Assembly: GCA_033032865.1 (NCBI GenBank)
Contig: JAWHQI010000257.1
Coordinates: 992,001-1,056,000, forward strand
DNA: 64,000 nt
DNA from: Dactylorhiza incarnata
Taxonomy: Eukaryota; Streptophyta; Magnoliopsida; Asparagales; Orchidaceae
Direction of reading: 5' to 3'
Part shown: in pieces, positions 43,901 to 55,400 of the stretch
How the letters are laid out: every line of letters begins with the position of its first letter
How positions within the stretch are numbered: the stretch's first letter is position 1
The notes under the pieces: model-generated
Database searches by the model: none
What the model saw: the letters and a program-made list of their open reading frames with translations, nothing else
Told to the model about the DNA's origin: nothing
Translations under genes and position numbers: made by a program

Positions 43901-45527
43901 CTTCCAGACGCAGAAGAAGCTGACCGCTAAGCAAGCAAGATGGCAGGATTTCTTGGCGTAGTTCGACTTTGTGTTAGAGCATAAGGCGGGGAAGACCAAC
44001 GCTGTGGCTGATGCACTAAGCCGCAAAGCTGAGCTAGCCGCAATGTCCACAGCTAGTGGGGAGTTGTTGAACAAAATCAGGCAAGGGTTGAAGGAGGATC
44101 CTCTTGCCATGCAACTCATGGAGTTGGCCAAGGACGGCCAAGCTAGAAGATTTTGGGTAGAGGAGGAGCTACTCTACACCAAAGGAAGGCGATTATACAT
44201 CCCAAAGTGGGAAAACCTGCGGAGGGATCTCATCAAGGAGTGCCATGATACAAAGTGGGCTGGACATCCGGGACAGAAACGCACTTTGGCTTTAATGGAG
44301 GAGTCATATTTCTGGCCACGGATGAGGGATCAAGTGGAGTTATACGTGAAGACTTGTCTTGTTTGCCAACAAGACAAGGTGGACAACAAGCAGCCCGCGG
44401 GATTGTTGGAACCACTGCCGGTAGCAGATCACCCTTGGGAGTCGGTGACGCTTGACTTCATCAACGCGTTACCAAAATCGGAGGGGTTCAGATCGATCTT
44501 GGTGGTAGTCGATCGTTTCTCCAAGTACGACACGTTCATCCCTAGCACAAGGGATACTAGCGCGGAGGAGACGGCACGCCTGTTCTTCAAGAATGTGGTG
44601 AAGTACTGGGGGTTGCCAAAGTCTATCATTAGTGATCGAGACCCCAGATTTACAGGGAAGTTGTGGAGGGAGTTGTTCACTTTGCTCGATTCAGAACTAA
44701 ACTTCTCCACCAGCTTCCACCCTCAAACCGATGGGCAGACGGAGAGGGTGAATTCCTTGTTGGAATGTTATTTACGGCACTTTATGAGCGCCAATCAGCG
44801 GGACTGGGCCAAACTGATGGATGTGGCGCAATTCTCGTACAACTTGCAGCGGAGCGAGGCGACCGGTCGGAGTCCGTTCGAGCTTGCCACGGGGAGGCAA
44901 CCACTCACTCCGCATACGTTGGCGACTACGGCAGATGATGGAAGAAGCCCAGGAGCTTGGAGGATGGCCAAGTCTTGGGAAGAGCAAACGGACATAGCCA
45001 GAGTGTGCTTAGAGAAAGCACGCAAGCGGATGAAGAAATGGGCTGATTCAAAGCGAAGAATGGTGGAATACACAGTTGGGGATAAGGTGATGGTAAAACT
45101 TCTCCTTCAACAGTTCAAGGCTTTGCGCAGCTTGCACAAGGGCTTGGTTCGTAGATATGAAGGCCCATTTCCGGTGATTGCAAGGGTGGGTAAGGTATCC
45201 TATCACCTTGACCTACCCAACTCTTTGAAGATTCATCCAGTCTTTCATGTCAGCATGTTGAAGCCATATCATGAAGACCATGAAGACCTTCAAAGGAGTA
45301 CATCACATAGAGCACCACCCGTGATGACCAAGTCTTTTGATCGAGAGGTGGATGAGGTGCTCACCAAGAGGACAGTGCGGAGAAGAGGTGTGCAACCTAG
45401 CACACAATATTTGATCAAGTGGAAGGGAAGGCCAGAGTCCGAAGCAACATGAGAATCCATAGAAGATCTCTGGCAGTTCAAGGACATCATCCAGCAGTAC
45501 GAGGCGACGAGGGCGTCGCCAGGATAG
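40922..45527 (+). pseudogene. gag-pol: Gag-pol polyprotein of compact gypsy element, four in-frame stops
   Basis: Gag has a coiled-coil-like N-terminus ([13 protein letters not shown]), the capsid block [11 protein letters not shown]...LWWRKI and a short zinc knuckle [13 protein letters not shown]. Protease reads [13 protein letters not shown] has [11 protein letters not shown]. RNase H has [14 protein letters not shown]. Integrase has CHDTKWAGHPG...CLVCQQ, VVVDRFSKYDTF, SDRDPRF and [13 protein letters not shown]. The C-terminal chromodomain reads YLIKWKGRPESEAT then stop then ESIEDLW. In-frame stops lie at 43455 (TGA), 43827 (TGA), 43960 (TAG) and 45450 (TGA); at least the first and last fall where Trp is expected. 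The likely ATG (40922) is in another frame from 41052 onward, so a frameshift near 41025 is probable. True terminator TAG at 45525. Confidence 0.93.
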
Positions 45528-45538
45528 GTGGGGGAGGA
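45526..45538 (+). other. Polypurine tract of compact gypsy element
   Basis: ggtgggggagga directly precedes the 3' LTR. Confidence 0.8.
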
Positions 45539-45940
45539 TGTCACGACTTGGGGTTAGTCTCTGGAGACTTCTAGAGAAATCTAGGATCTTGGAGAATATT
45601 CTTGTACATAGAATTCTAAAGATTAGTTTAGAAGATTCTTGAAAGATGTAGATACAAGAAAGAGGCAGAAAATTCTAGATTCTTCCATCTTTTGGAGGGA
45701 AACCCCTTGGGGGGCCTATATAAGGGGGAGATCCCCTCATTTGTAAATCATCCAAGAATTCAAGCAATCAAGCAATACAAGTTCTTTGCTCTCTCAATCT
45801 CTCTTGCTCTCTCTTACAAAGTACTCTCTTACTCATCTCACCACCACGATCGTTGGAGAAGGCTGACTTAGCTAACGGCGAAGGGCGCGCAAAGGAGCTA
45901 AGGCCGCACGCGACATTGTCAAGGGGACAAGTCCGTGACA
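45539..45940 (+). repeat. 3' LTR of compact gypsy element (402 bp)
   Basis: Same length as the 5' LTR, with about ten substitutions. Confidence 0.93.
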
Positions 45941-45944
45941 CTAA

Positions 45945-46144
45945 GGCTTCGTTTGGCGGGGAGTTTTTGCTCCGATGAGTTTGGACAAAAACGTCATCAT
46001 CATAGAATATATGTTTGAGATGACCCTGATTGTGACCGCCACCAAAAAATAAAGCTAGTTTTGAACATAAAAGTGAATGAAGTTCATCATGTGAGGTTGG
46101 GCGTTATGAACGACGGGTTCATAACCACCGCGTTGGACGGGGCC
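45945..46144. mobile_element. Harbinger/Tourist-like MITE, copy a (200 bp)
   Basis: Starts ggcttcgtttggcg and ends ggacggggcc, flanked by TAA at 45942-45944 and 46145-46147. The interior words tttttgctccg(a/g)tgagtttgga, ataaa(a/g)ctagttttgaacat and gttcataaccaccgcgtt recur in order in copy b. A 3-bp TAA/TTA duplication with these ends fits PIF/Harbinger-type MITEs. Confidence 0.8.
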
Positions 46145-46277
46145 TAAACTGCTTATAATGAGTTGGTTTGAATTATTATATATTTATATAATAGACTATG
46201 AAAAGAAAACATTCATAGAAGTTCAACAAAATTGCCCACTTCGAAACTCTAGGATAAATTTACTAATAACTACTAAA

Positions 46278-46757
46278 ATCTCCCTTATGAAGTTAGCACA
46301 ATTGCGGGTTGCACTTCCCTAACTTTTGAAATTACAATTACAAAATCGTCTTCTCTTAGGCTCCGTTTGGTGCTGCGTTTTTGCTCCGGTGAGTTTGGAT
46401 AAAAACATCACCATTATAGAATATATATTTGGCATGACAGTAGTTATGACCATCACCAAGAAATAAAACTAGTTTTGAACATAAAAATGTATTAAGTTCC
46501 TTATGTGAGGTTAGGCGTCCGCGAGCAACGATTCATAACCGCCACGTTCATGGCCGCCACCGCCGTACCAGACGGAACCTTAGTTTACATTTCATAATGT
46601 CTATGCACAAAAATACCTCGCGAACGAGACCTCCAAGGGAATATTTTTGTGCATATATGTTATGAAATATCAACCCAGAAAAAAGGATTTTGTAATTTCA
46701 AAAGATAGAGAGGTGCAACCTGTAATTTTACAAACTTACAGAGGAAGTCCCAATATA
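46278..46757. mobile_element. Foldback MITE with another MITE nested in its left arm
   Basis: Left arm 46278-46358 (gggttgcacttccctaactt, then ttgaaattacaattacaaaa) continues after the nested MITE at 46583-46618 (catttcataatgtctatgca). The right arm 46635-46757 is its reverse complement (tgcatatatgttatgaaata, then attttgtaatttcaaaagat, then gaggtgcaacctgtaatttt). Removing the nested element gives a foldback of about 255 bp. No gene and superfamily not assigned. Confidence 0.75.
46359..46579. mobile_element. Harbinger/Tourist-like MITE, copy b (221 bp)
   Basis: ggctccgtttggtg at the left and cagacggaacc at the right, flanked by TTA at 46356-46358 and 46580-46582. It shares its interior with copy a and is inserted in the left arm of the foldback MITE 46278-46757. 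Confidence 0.85.
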
Positions 46758-46763
46758 CAGCCC

Positions 46764-46998
46764 TATAAATTTTGAGCGATGTTAAACGCAGGCCAATTTT
46801 GGGTATATGCAGACCACAATTTTTTAAAAAGAGCGGTGTTAAACGCAGACCGATTTTAGCTATACGCAGGCCACAGTTTTTAAAAAAATATCATTTTTGA
46901 ATATGATATGTAAATATGAAATTTGACCTGCATGAATAATTTTTGTCATGCATATAGCCAAAACCGGCCCGCATTTAATATCGCTCTAAATTTATAGA
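46764..46998. mobile_element. Foldback MITE with ctgcgttt/taaacgcag arms
   Basis: The left arm tataaattttgagcgatgtt, then aaacgcaggccaattttggg, pairs with the right end read inward, tataaatttagagcgatatt, then aaatgcgggccggttttggc. The phrase gcg(g/a)tgttaaacgcag(a/g)cc also recurs in tandem near 46832, so the left arm is partly duplicated. No coding sequence. Confidence 0.75.
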
Positions 46999-47431
46999 TA
47001 ATATATATACAAAAAAAACAAAATGGAAATCGAACCGCCCAGTTTTCAGTTCGATTCGAGGTACTCAAAACCACTTCTAAGGGTATGTTTGTCATGGCGA
47101 CGACAGTCGTGAATCGGGGGTTACAGACCATCATCTATTTAGCACGATGTTTTTGTTAGGGAGTGAGGCTTACTAACTATCCCCATACTCCAAAGTGTTA
47201 GAAAAGACGCTACCCGCTTCCTTATTATTATCAAGTAGGATCGGTCAAATTGTTCTCATGACTCCCTTGCACTAAACCATGCCCGAAACTCCCCTGTACT
47301 AATGCCCGGAGCCAACCCGTCTCCCTTATATAAACCGTACCATTGTATTTGCCCTGCACCCATGTCAGGAGTCAACCATGGTGCGCCCGAGTTGCCCCAT
47401 CCAACAACCTGGATGGTGGGCCACACCCAAC
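46999..47431. other. Intergenic DNA, no gene seen
   Basis: No motif or repeat boundary is recognised. Confidence 0.45.
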
Positions 47432-47557
47432 ACTTTTTGCTCCGGTCTTGAACGCGTTGGTAATGACCGAATTATTTAAAATTGGATGGAATTTTTAAGA
47501 TAAGATTGGGCATTTACGAACGACAATTCATAACCACTGCGTTCATCAAACAGAACC
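47432..47557. mobile_element. Harbinger/Tourist-like MITE, copy c (partial)
   Basis: Shares tttttgctccggt and attcataaccactgcgttcat with copies a and b and ends at aaacagaacc followed by TAA. The left terminus is missing or diverged. Confidence 0.6.
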
Positions 47558-47561
47558 TAAA

Positions 47562-48180
47562 TGACTCGGTTTTCAGTTTTGAACAATATAGAACAAGGAG
47601 CCCTCTGTAGGCCTAGTATATATAGTATACATAGGCACCTTTCAAATATTTGTATCAGGACATCTACTAAAGATAGCTAATTATGATAATGAACCACATG
47701 CTAAATATTAGCATGTGGTACAGAATTATCAATTCAAGGGAGAGAATCTTAGGCACGCTGTTTTCACGATGCGTTTCTGCGGGATTTTTTTTTTCTGACA
47801 AAATTACAGTCATAATGTCATTTACAGTTGTAAATGGTCTGTATTTTAAGTTATAAATTACAGTTATAATTTAGTTCAAAAAATTTAAGTGTATTTATAC
47901 CTCAAAATATTTGCATATCGGTACTTAAAATGACCGTAAAATGAATTAATCAATATTTTATGATTTTTTTGCGAAAAAAATAAAAAATATATGATAAAAA
48001 ATTTATTTTCCCGTACAGGCTCCGTATAAGAGCATGCAGAATTATCAATTCAACGGCTAGTTATTATAGATGCTCGAACTGGTACCGGCGTATCAGGTTG
48101 TGTTTTATTATTTTAATATGTAGCTGGAAATATAATATTATTTATTTTTAAACTCCAAGGAATATTTTGTCATGGACAGA
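47562..48180. other. AT-rich intergenic DNA, no gene seen
   Basis: Contains a short hairpin near 47690 (accacatgctaa and its reverse complement around a 3-base centre). Otherwise nothing recognised. Confidence 0.5.
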
Positions 48181-48189
48181 TATAATCAA

Positions 48190-48200
48190 GGCAATTGTTA
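48190..48200. repeat. Target-site duplication ggcaattgtta (left, LINE)
   Basis: The eleven bases (thirteen if two preceding A are counted) recur at 50589-50599 directly after the LINE poly-A tail. A variable-length 7-20 bp duplication is typical of target-primed LINE insertion. This is also the left tip of the foldback MITE ending at 51018. Confidence 0.92.
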
Positions 48201-50561
48201 AACTTCAAGGGAAAGAGTGCCGGGTGTTTTGCCCTTAAACTTGACCTGTCCAAGGCTTATGATCGGGTTGAATGGCCATTTCTGGAATGCGCCCTCTCTT
48301 GCTTGGGATTTCGGGCTAGTTTTATTGCTCTTCTTATGCGTTGTGTCACTTCTGCTCGCTATTCTTTCACTCTTAATGGGGGGACGTTTGGGAGGCTCCG
48401 CCCTAGCCGGGGGATTCGGCAGGGCGACCCACTCTCCCCCTATTTATTTTTAATGTGCTCTGAGTTCTTTAGTAGATTGATTGACCGGGCTGATCGGATG
48501 GGGGCCTTGCGGGGGGTGGCTGTGTGCCCACTTGCTCCGCGGATCTCTCATTTGTTGTTTGCCGACGACACGTTGGTTTTTGCTTATGCGGATAGGGGGG
48601 CTGCTTTGGCTTTATCAAGGATTTTGGACTCTTTCTCTCGGGCGTCGGGCCTTATGATTAATTTGCAGAAATCAAAGGTGGTTTTTAGTCGTACCACTCC
48701 TGCGGCGGACGCGCAGGAAATTTCGACCATCTTAGGCGTGGCCCGGTGTTCCCGCCATGAGACTTACTTGGGGATGCCGGCTATGATTGGGCGGTCTACT
48801 TATGGTTGTTTTAAATATCTCTTGGACAGGGTTTGGCAGCGTTTACAGGGGTGGAAGGTTCGTCTCCTCTCCCAGGCTGGTCGCGCGATTCTTATTAAGG
48901 CAGTTTTGACTGCCATACCGACTTTTGTCATGAGCTGCTTTCGACTTCCACGCCGACTATTGCGTGAGATGGAGTCCCTTATCTCCTCCTTCTGGTGGGA
49001 TGGGAGTGGGCGCCGGGGAGCCCGGTGGAAATCTTGGAGGTCCTTGTGCGAATCAAAATCGGTGGGCGGTTTGGGTTTCCGCCACTTGGATGCTTTCAAC
49101 TCCGCTCTTCTGGCGAAGCAGGCTTGGCGCCTCATCACGAGACCCGACTCCTTGGTTGCTCGGCTCTTTCGGGCACGTTATTACCCACATGGGGATCTCT
49201 TTACGGCTGCGTTGGGTGGTTCTCCGTCCTTCTGTTGGCGTAGTATTTGGGCTGTCCGGCCCCTGCTTGCTGTTGGCTCTCGACTTTCGGTTGGGATGGG
49301 GACAACCGTTCACATTTGGCATGATCGTTGGGTTCCTCGACCAACTACCTTTCGGATTCAGTCTCCTAGGCCGCTCGGTGCTGTTCCCCAACTGGTGTGT
49401 GATCTGTTTAGGCCCGGCTGTCGGGAATGGGATGTTGCGGCTATCCGGACGCTATTTTCGGTTGATGATGCGACGACGATTCTTTCCATTCCATTGGGGC
49501 ATACCGCAGAGCCGGATGTTTGGGTTTGACACTATTCTCCTAATGGTGTGTTCTCTGTTCGGAGTGCTTATCGATTGACTTTTCGCTTGCTTCTATCGGG
49601 AGGTGCGTCGTCCTCTACCTTGCCGCCATCGTGGAGCTTTATTTGGCGGACACATGTTTTGCCGAAGGTTCATACTTTTCTTTGGCGGGTGGGGCACGAT
49701 ATCCTACCTACATCTTCCTTTCTTGTTAGTCGCCATTGCTTGGCCTCGGGGGGCTGCCCTCTGTGTGGCTATCCCGAAGAGGACTTTCGTCACACCCTTG
49801 GTCGATGCCCCATGGTGGAGTCTATTTGGCCTGCATTGATGCTTCCCAACTTTGCTTCTGTTGGTTCGTTGGGGTCGGGCTTGGTGTGGTTGCGGAGCGT
49901 GCATGATGCTCTGTCCTCGGATAGGTTTGTTCTTTTTGCTACCACCTGTTGGGCTCTCTGGTGGCGACGTAACCATATGCTTTGGGAGGGCAATTTGCAA
50001 CCCTTGTCGGATACGATATCCTTTATTCGCTCGGTGGTCGCCGTGCCTCCGGAGTTGCCCGCGGCCCCGCCACTGGCTTGCTCTTTTACCTGGTCTCCTC
50101 CCCCTCGCGGCTCTGTGAAGATTAACTTTGATGGTGCGGTTCGGGTTGGGCCTTCTCTGCTGGGCGCGGGAGTGATTGCTCGGGATTCTTCTGGCTCCTG
50201 TGTGGCCTGTCGGTCCAGTGTTTGGCCTCTCTTGTCGTCAGCTTTGGTGACCGAGGCTCTTGCGGCACGGTTGGCTCTTGAGGTTGCTGTGGAGTTTGGT
50301 TGGCAATCTGTAATGGTGGAGGGGGACTGTGCTACGCTTATACGTTCGTTATCATCTTCAGAGGCACCTTTTTCTTTGGACCGCCCTATCATCCTCGACG
50401 GCTTGCGTCTGGCGGCCATGGTTCCTTCTATTTTGTTTAAGTTTGTTCGGCGGTCGGCTAATCGGGTTGCTCATGCTATTGCTTCGGAGTCTTTTCTTAC
50501 TCCCACCTCTTTATCATCCCATGTTTTGGACTTAATCCGTTTGGATTCTTTCAATGAATGA
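48201..50561 (+). pseudogene. LINE ORF2 remnant: RT, zf-RVT and RNase H
   Basis: RT starts within motif A (ALKLDLSKAYDRVEW), followed by SRGIRQGDPLSPYLFL, the catalytic FADDTL box and MINLQKSKVVFS, then the thumb-side WKVRLLSQAGRAILIKAVL. A TGA at 49527-49529 lies where DVW-x-W-HYSPNG expects Trp; the same frame then continues through FSVRSAYRL, the zf-RVT block (WRTHVLPKVHTFLWR, CPLCGYPEEDFRHTLGRC) and RNase H (INFDGAVRV, TEALAARLALEVA, VEGDCATLI, RRSANRVAHAIA). The N-terminal endonuclease and ORF1 are missing through truncation. One stop is the only damage in what remains. Confidence 0.94.
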
Positions 50562-50588
50562 TATCTTCTTCTTGTTCAAAAAAAAAAA
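48201..50588 (+). mobile_element. 5'-truncated L1-type LINE with poly-A tail
   Basis: Starts within the reverse transcriptase domain and ends in eleven A after a 3' UTR of under 20 bases, flanked by ggcaattgtta. 5' truncation, a poly-A tail and a long target duplication together indicate target-primed reverse transcription. The element is inserted inside the left end of a foldback MITE. Confidence 0.94.
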
Positions 50589-50599
50589 GGCAATTGTTA
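50589..50599. repeat. Target-site duplication ggcaattgtta (right, LINE)
   Basis: Exact partner of 48190-48200. Confidence 0.92.
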
Positions 50600-51018
50600 T
50601 TAACACTCCAGTTTTGGCTATTCGCACACCAATTTCTATGAATTATTACACGCCTTTTAAAAATGCGTCTTGTACATGCATTTTTTAGGAAAAATGTTCA
50701 ACACAAAAATTGTAGATCTCGTCGAGATCTACAACTTTCGTGTTGAACACTTTTCCTAAAAATGCATGTACAAGACGTACTTTCAAAAATTCGTCAAAAA
50801 TTCGTTATAGTTACGATCAGGGCAGCAATACGCGTTGTGCGTACATTTTTAGAAAATGTGTTCAACACTAAAGTTGTAGATCTCAACGAGATCTACAATT
50901 TTCGTGTTGAACACTTTTCCTAAAAATGCATGGACAATGCGTATTTTCAAAAGACGCACAATAACTCATAGAAATTGGTGTGCGAATAGCCAAAACTGGT
51001 GTGCTAATAACAATTGCC
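50589..51018. mobile_element. Foldback MITE with long inverted arms (430 bp)
   Basis: The left arm ggcaattgttattaacactc, then cagttttggctattcgcaca, is the near-perfect reverse complement of the right end. Each arm also holds an inner hairpin: gttcaacac...ttgtagatctc / gagatctacaa...gtgttgaac near 50697-50750 and again near 50859-50915. Flanks tataatcaa (48181-48189) and tatatcaat (51019-51027) look like a diverged 8-9 bp target duplication, which would fit a Mutator-type MITE. No coding sequence. Confidence 0.82.
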
Positions 51019-51027
51019 TATATCAAT

Positions 51028-52051
51028 TCAGTGATTTATAAATAAGATTTTAAAATTTCTGACATCTTGCAAAGATCAATTTAAGGGCAAAACCCCTAAA
51101 AATACTCTCCATTTGAGATCTTAAACGAAGGTTCATGTCATGGTTAAGATTGATTCCCACTTTATGTAAAGATGTATAATTTTTTGATTAAAAGAAATAT
51201 ATAAAAGAATTGGATTAGTGAACCCGTCAGATCAGCCACGAATTGATCTGGAGCGTGAAATGGCTACTATCCATTTGGACTCAAATGGAGAGAATCCTGG
51301 TACGATATATTTCATCCATGACAACATCGAAAAATCCAATAGCTTCGACATCCCTCTCAAATAAAGGACTGTGACGTTCCTTAGGGGGTATGCAAGAAGA
51401 ACTGAGACGGTTCTAATGGTTCTCGGTTCAGGAATGATTCTAGAAAAGGCAATAATTGGTCTTTTGGGCCGGTTCTCGATTCTTGCGGTCTCAAGCACCC
51501 GAGAATTGACTTAAGAACCGAATGTCTAATACTTACCGCATAAATATTGTGTCAAAATAAGATAACAATATTTGATTTTCGCAATATAATGTTCGAGCTT
51601 TACAAGGGCTATTATGGTGTTGTGTGTTTAGGCACCGCATTGGAAGACAAATCTTAAAACCATGAATAAATTAGCACCACATGTCATCGTCTCAACGGCC
51701 CCGTCTTCAAATCTAGAGATGGGCCGAGCCCAAAAATTTGCCCACTGATTGTAGGAAAAACTTTTAGGAAACGGCCGTTACATCTAATATTATGTTTAGA
51801 GAAACATTAGTAGAAACAACGAGCCACACACGCGCTTGCTCGCACGCACATCACCGGGTTGGAATTCGAAAATTATTGAATTGAGTTGGCTTAGCACAAA
51901 GTCTAACCAACTCCAAGCCTGCAATCTTCATCCAAATACAAACACCAAGAAAACTATGACTAGTTTTGAAAAACCATGAGAAAAGCAATAATTCCAAACA
52001 CACCACAAGCCAGCAGCTCACCTCCTGAATCATAGTAGACGAAGTATGATT
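51028..52051. other. Intergenic DNA, no gene seen
   Basis: AT-rich with a slightly more GC-rich part at 51230-51520 that repeats ggttct/ctcggttc words. No domain, RNA gene or clear terminal repeat. Confidence 0.45.
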
Positions 52052-52190
52052 CCCGCTCCGTTTGGCGCGGTGTTTTTGATCCGGCGAGTTTTGACAAAAA
52101 CACCACTGACATAAAATATACGTTTGGCATTACCGCAGTTATGACAGTCACCAAGAAAAAAAAAACTATTTTTCCCTTGGAATTATAAAA
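52052..52190. mobile_element. Harbinger/Tourist-like MITE, copy d (left part only)
   Basis: gctccgtttggcgcggtgtt, then tttgatccggcgagttttga, and tgacagtcaccaagaaa match copies a and b, but the right half is absent. It lies about 220 bases downstream of the stop codon of the PMIR1-like gene. Confidence 0.65.
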
Positions 52191-52406
52191 CAATGTGAAA
52201 GAAGTCTTCAGAGTATTCAACAGGTACTAAGCATCCAAAGGCAGAAATTTCAACCCACTATATACGATCTATACGCTCATAGAACAGCTCTTTATATCAT
52301 TATTATATCAGGATTTAACAAAGAAATATGACAAATGATTCATAAGAAGAACAGAGGAATTTTTTTTTTCTTTCAGAAATGAACCAATCTCACATACCTA
52401 TCAGTC

Positions 52407-55400
52407 TCATCTGAAAAACAAAAAACTAGGGTTCCTTATATGAGGTTTTGACGCGGGAACCTCATTCCATTTGTGCTCATTGCCATGAACTCTCGAAGAA
52501 ATGCTCCAAAGCGTCTCCTCCGGCTGAACTTTTGCGCTCAATTGTGATACTTTATTGCCTGTATTTGATTTCATGAGCGGATGCTTCTTGTTGAGCTTAC
52601 CCATCCCATTTGCAAGCAACCATCGCGAACCAGATTGTTGCTGAATGGGACTTCCCCAATACCGCTTCTTTCCAGATTCAGCTTTCAGGCCGGCAACACG
52701 AACATCAGCAACTTTGAACCGAGGAACCGCGTCAACAAAATCTTCTTTTTCAAGTTTTAGAACAGGTTCAAGATCAGTATCGGACTCGATGTCTCGTTCG
52801 ATCTCACTCTTCTCCAAAACAGTGCTGTAAATTTTGGGTTTTGGGGGAAGAAAAACCCGTTCAACTTGAATCAACGCGAGCATTGGGGTCCCGACAGGCT
52901 CAAAATTGCGAAAAGGGTCGCGAAGCTGCACCATTAGAGCCACGGTGAAATTATTTTCCAGTAAACCTCTCTTTCTACTTGCATTCTTCTTCCCTCTTCG
53001 ATCATCTCTCCAGCCTCCGCCAGAAAATTCAGTAGATTTAGCATGATGAGCAGCAAGAATCTTCGATGTTCGATCACTGAGCTCACATTCCTCTTTGACT
53101 ATTCCCATATCTAGCTGCATCCACTCATCCAACGAAATCGACAAACCCATCAGACCATCGATATCATCCCCATTATCCTCAACATTAAGAAGATGTAATC
53201 CAACAGCACCTTCTAAACCCAAAGATGTCAGGTCCCCAACTTTTCCTTTAAATCCTGGCACCTCACCAACAAATTTTTTAGTGATATTTGAAGGCGCCTC
53301 TTCATCAGACATGCCCGACTGTATCTTGAGACCCTCGATCGACAAAGCTTCGATTTTGTCCATCGCTAATGGAGCAAGATCTTCCAACGAAACATACTCG
53401 TCAGTCGATTCTCCACTCCTAACTGGTGTCATGCTAAAATGATTTCCTTTCCTTTCAGAGTTATTTAAATCAAAGATAGACTCATCTTCTTCATGGTTCA
53501 GATGCAGTAAAGAGTCCTGTCTGTATGAAAAAACCCAGAGAAATTAGAGCTGCTAGATTTGGAGAATCCAAGAGAATAATTCTTTTTTATAATGAATCAA
53601 ACACAAACCTTTGATGTTCTTCCACATCAGGTACAGAATCCCATGCTAGTTTTTGTATTAAGCCGCCGGTAATTTCTTCCAAAGGCATAAGTTTATTAGC
53701 TTGCATTGATAGTTTCTCAACTCCAATCGAAGCCAAGTGCTGCAATATTTCTGTGTTGTCAGAACCCATTTCTGCTGGCATTACTACAGGCTTCGAGACC
53801 TGCATGATCAGGTTTCCGTTACTCTTAGAATCTTTGAACAGATTCGGACTCATGGAGCGCAGAAATCCACCATCCTTTGTCTGAACAAAAGGCCCCAATT
53901 TCTCACAGAGAGGAGGCAACAATGGAGGTTCCTCAGGTGGAAGATGAATGGGACTACCGAATCCAGTTATTCTCCCAGGCGGGGAGCCATCAAAAACCTT
54001 CTCATTCAACCCCCATTCACGCAACAACGCCTCCGTTTCTGCATCTTCGAGTATTTGCGCCTTCGATTTACTTTCAATCACCTCGTACGAACACTGATTC
54101 TCTGAATCAGTATCATATGCAATCGAGGAGAAATCAAAAACTCCTGAACAACTATTGCCCCAATTCATATCTTCGTCAACATCGACATCAAGGCCAAACA
54201 GACAATCACTGAAAACTGAAGATTCAGTTTTGAACTGTTTCCAGAGTTGTTTTCTCGGAGACTCTGGACCGCTCTCATGGCTCGAATCAGAAGAATAGTG
54301 TTCCAAATCTAACATGCTCAAGAATTCACTAGCAACTTCTTCAGTGAATTCATCCAAACTATGGGACCGAGTCTTCATGCTTCCTTCTTTGTCATTCGGA
54401 TCCACATTATCAACATGCAGCTTCTCAGAATCATCAACATTTGTTTCTGGATATCCCATTTCTTCTAGCTGACCAAGTAAAATGGCTAGTTCACCTGTTT
54501 CTTCGTCGTAATAAGAGTTATCGTCATGTTCTTCGTTCATCACTGCACCGATCACTTCATTCTGAGAGCTTCCCTTCATAATGACACTCTCAGAATCCAG
54601 CTTTCTCTTCACATAATCACTCATGATATCCTGTTTAGAATTCTCCATCTCATGTTCACTCATCGCAAACTCAGATTCTTCACACTCGTGCACATTCCTC
54701 TTGAATGATTCTGGGCCTTGTGAAGAAAGGCAGCATTTCATTTCAGCTGAGTTTTCTGGTTCATCAATTACCTTATCCTCTAGCTTTGAAGCAATTGAAC
54801 CTGAAACCACATCAACACTAGGCTTCATGATCTTCATTACTGATTCAGAAACATCCCCAAGATAATTCACATCATCCACAAACTGAGACTTCAACCCTGT
54901 AAGTCTTCCAACCTGTGTAACTATATTCATCATATCCCTCTTTTCACTTAAAATCAATGGATTCATCTTACTACCGCATTGTTTCTGCACCTTATCTTCC
55001 CCAGAAACAGCAGAAAACCCAAAACAAACGCTCAAAGTCGCCCCAGTTGCCTTACCGCACAAACGGAAAACGGTGCTCCAATTTCCAGAACTTCTCCCCT
55101 CTTCAAGCTCCTCGAGATTAAGCGGCAGCAACCTTGTGAGATCAACCCTGTGTTTGCCAAGATCCAGACCCGGTGCTCCAAATACTGTAGCGTAAATCAG
55201 GAAGTTCCTTGCCTCATACTTAGCAGAGCCCTGCGCCCTACTCCGGATTCCATACACAGAACACTGGAAGCTAAGCGCCTCGTCAAACTTAGCCGCCCCC
55301 CGGAAAACGGTGGCAGGGCGAGTACTGACGGAGACCGAATCTGCTGTCGTCCGTCTCCAATGAACGCAGAGGCTGGCGTCACCTAGGGCCGGAGGAAGAT

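Larger units (their letters stand above)
40467..45940 (+). mobile_element. Compact Ty3/gypsy chromovirus-type element (5.47 kb), inactivated
   Basis: Plus strand, 402-bp LTRs at 40467-40868 and 45539-45940, starting TGTCACGAC and ending CCGTGACA. The primer-binding site, polypurine tract, gag-pol in one frame and C-terminal chromodomain are all recognisable. The RT block [32 protein letters not shown] and short LTRs suggest the Galadriel/Reina part of the chromoviruses. By eye the LTRs differ at about ten of 402 positions. The flanking bases ctaa occur on both sides (40463-40466, 45941-45944), a four-base match where five is usual. Four in-frame stops and a probable frameshift make it inactive. 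Confidence 0.93.

Noticed and set aside
53737..54212. Plus-strand frames of 111-122 codons
   Set aside because: They are antisense to exon 1 of the PMIR1-like gene.
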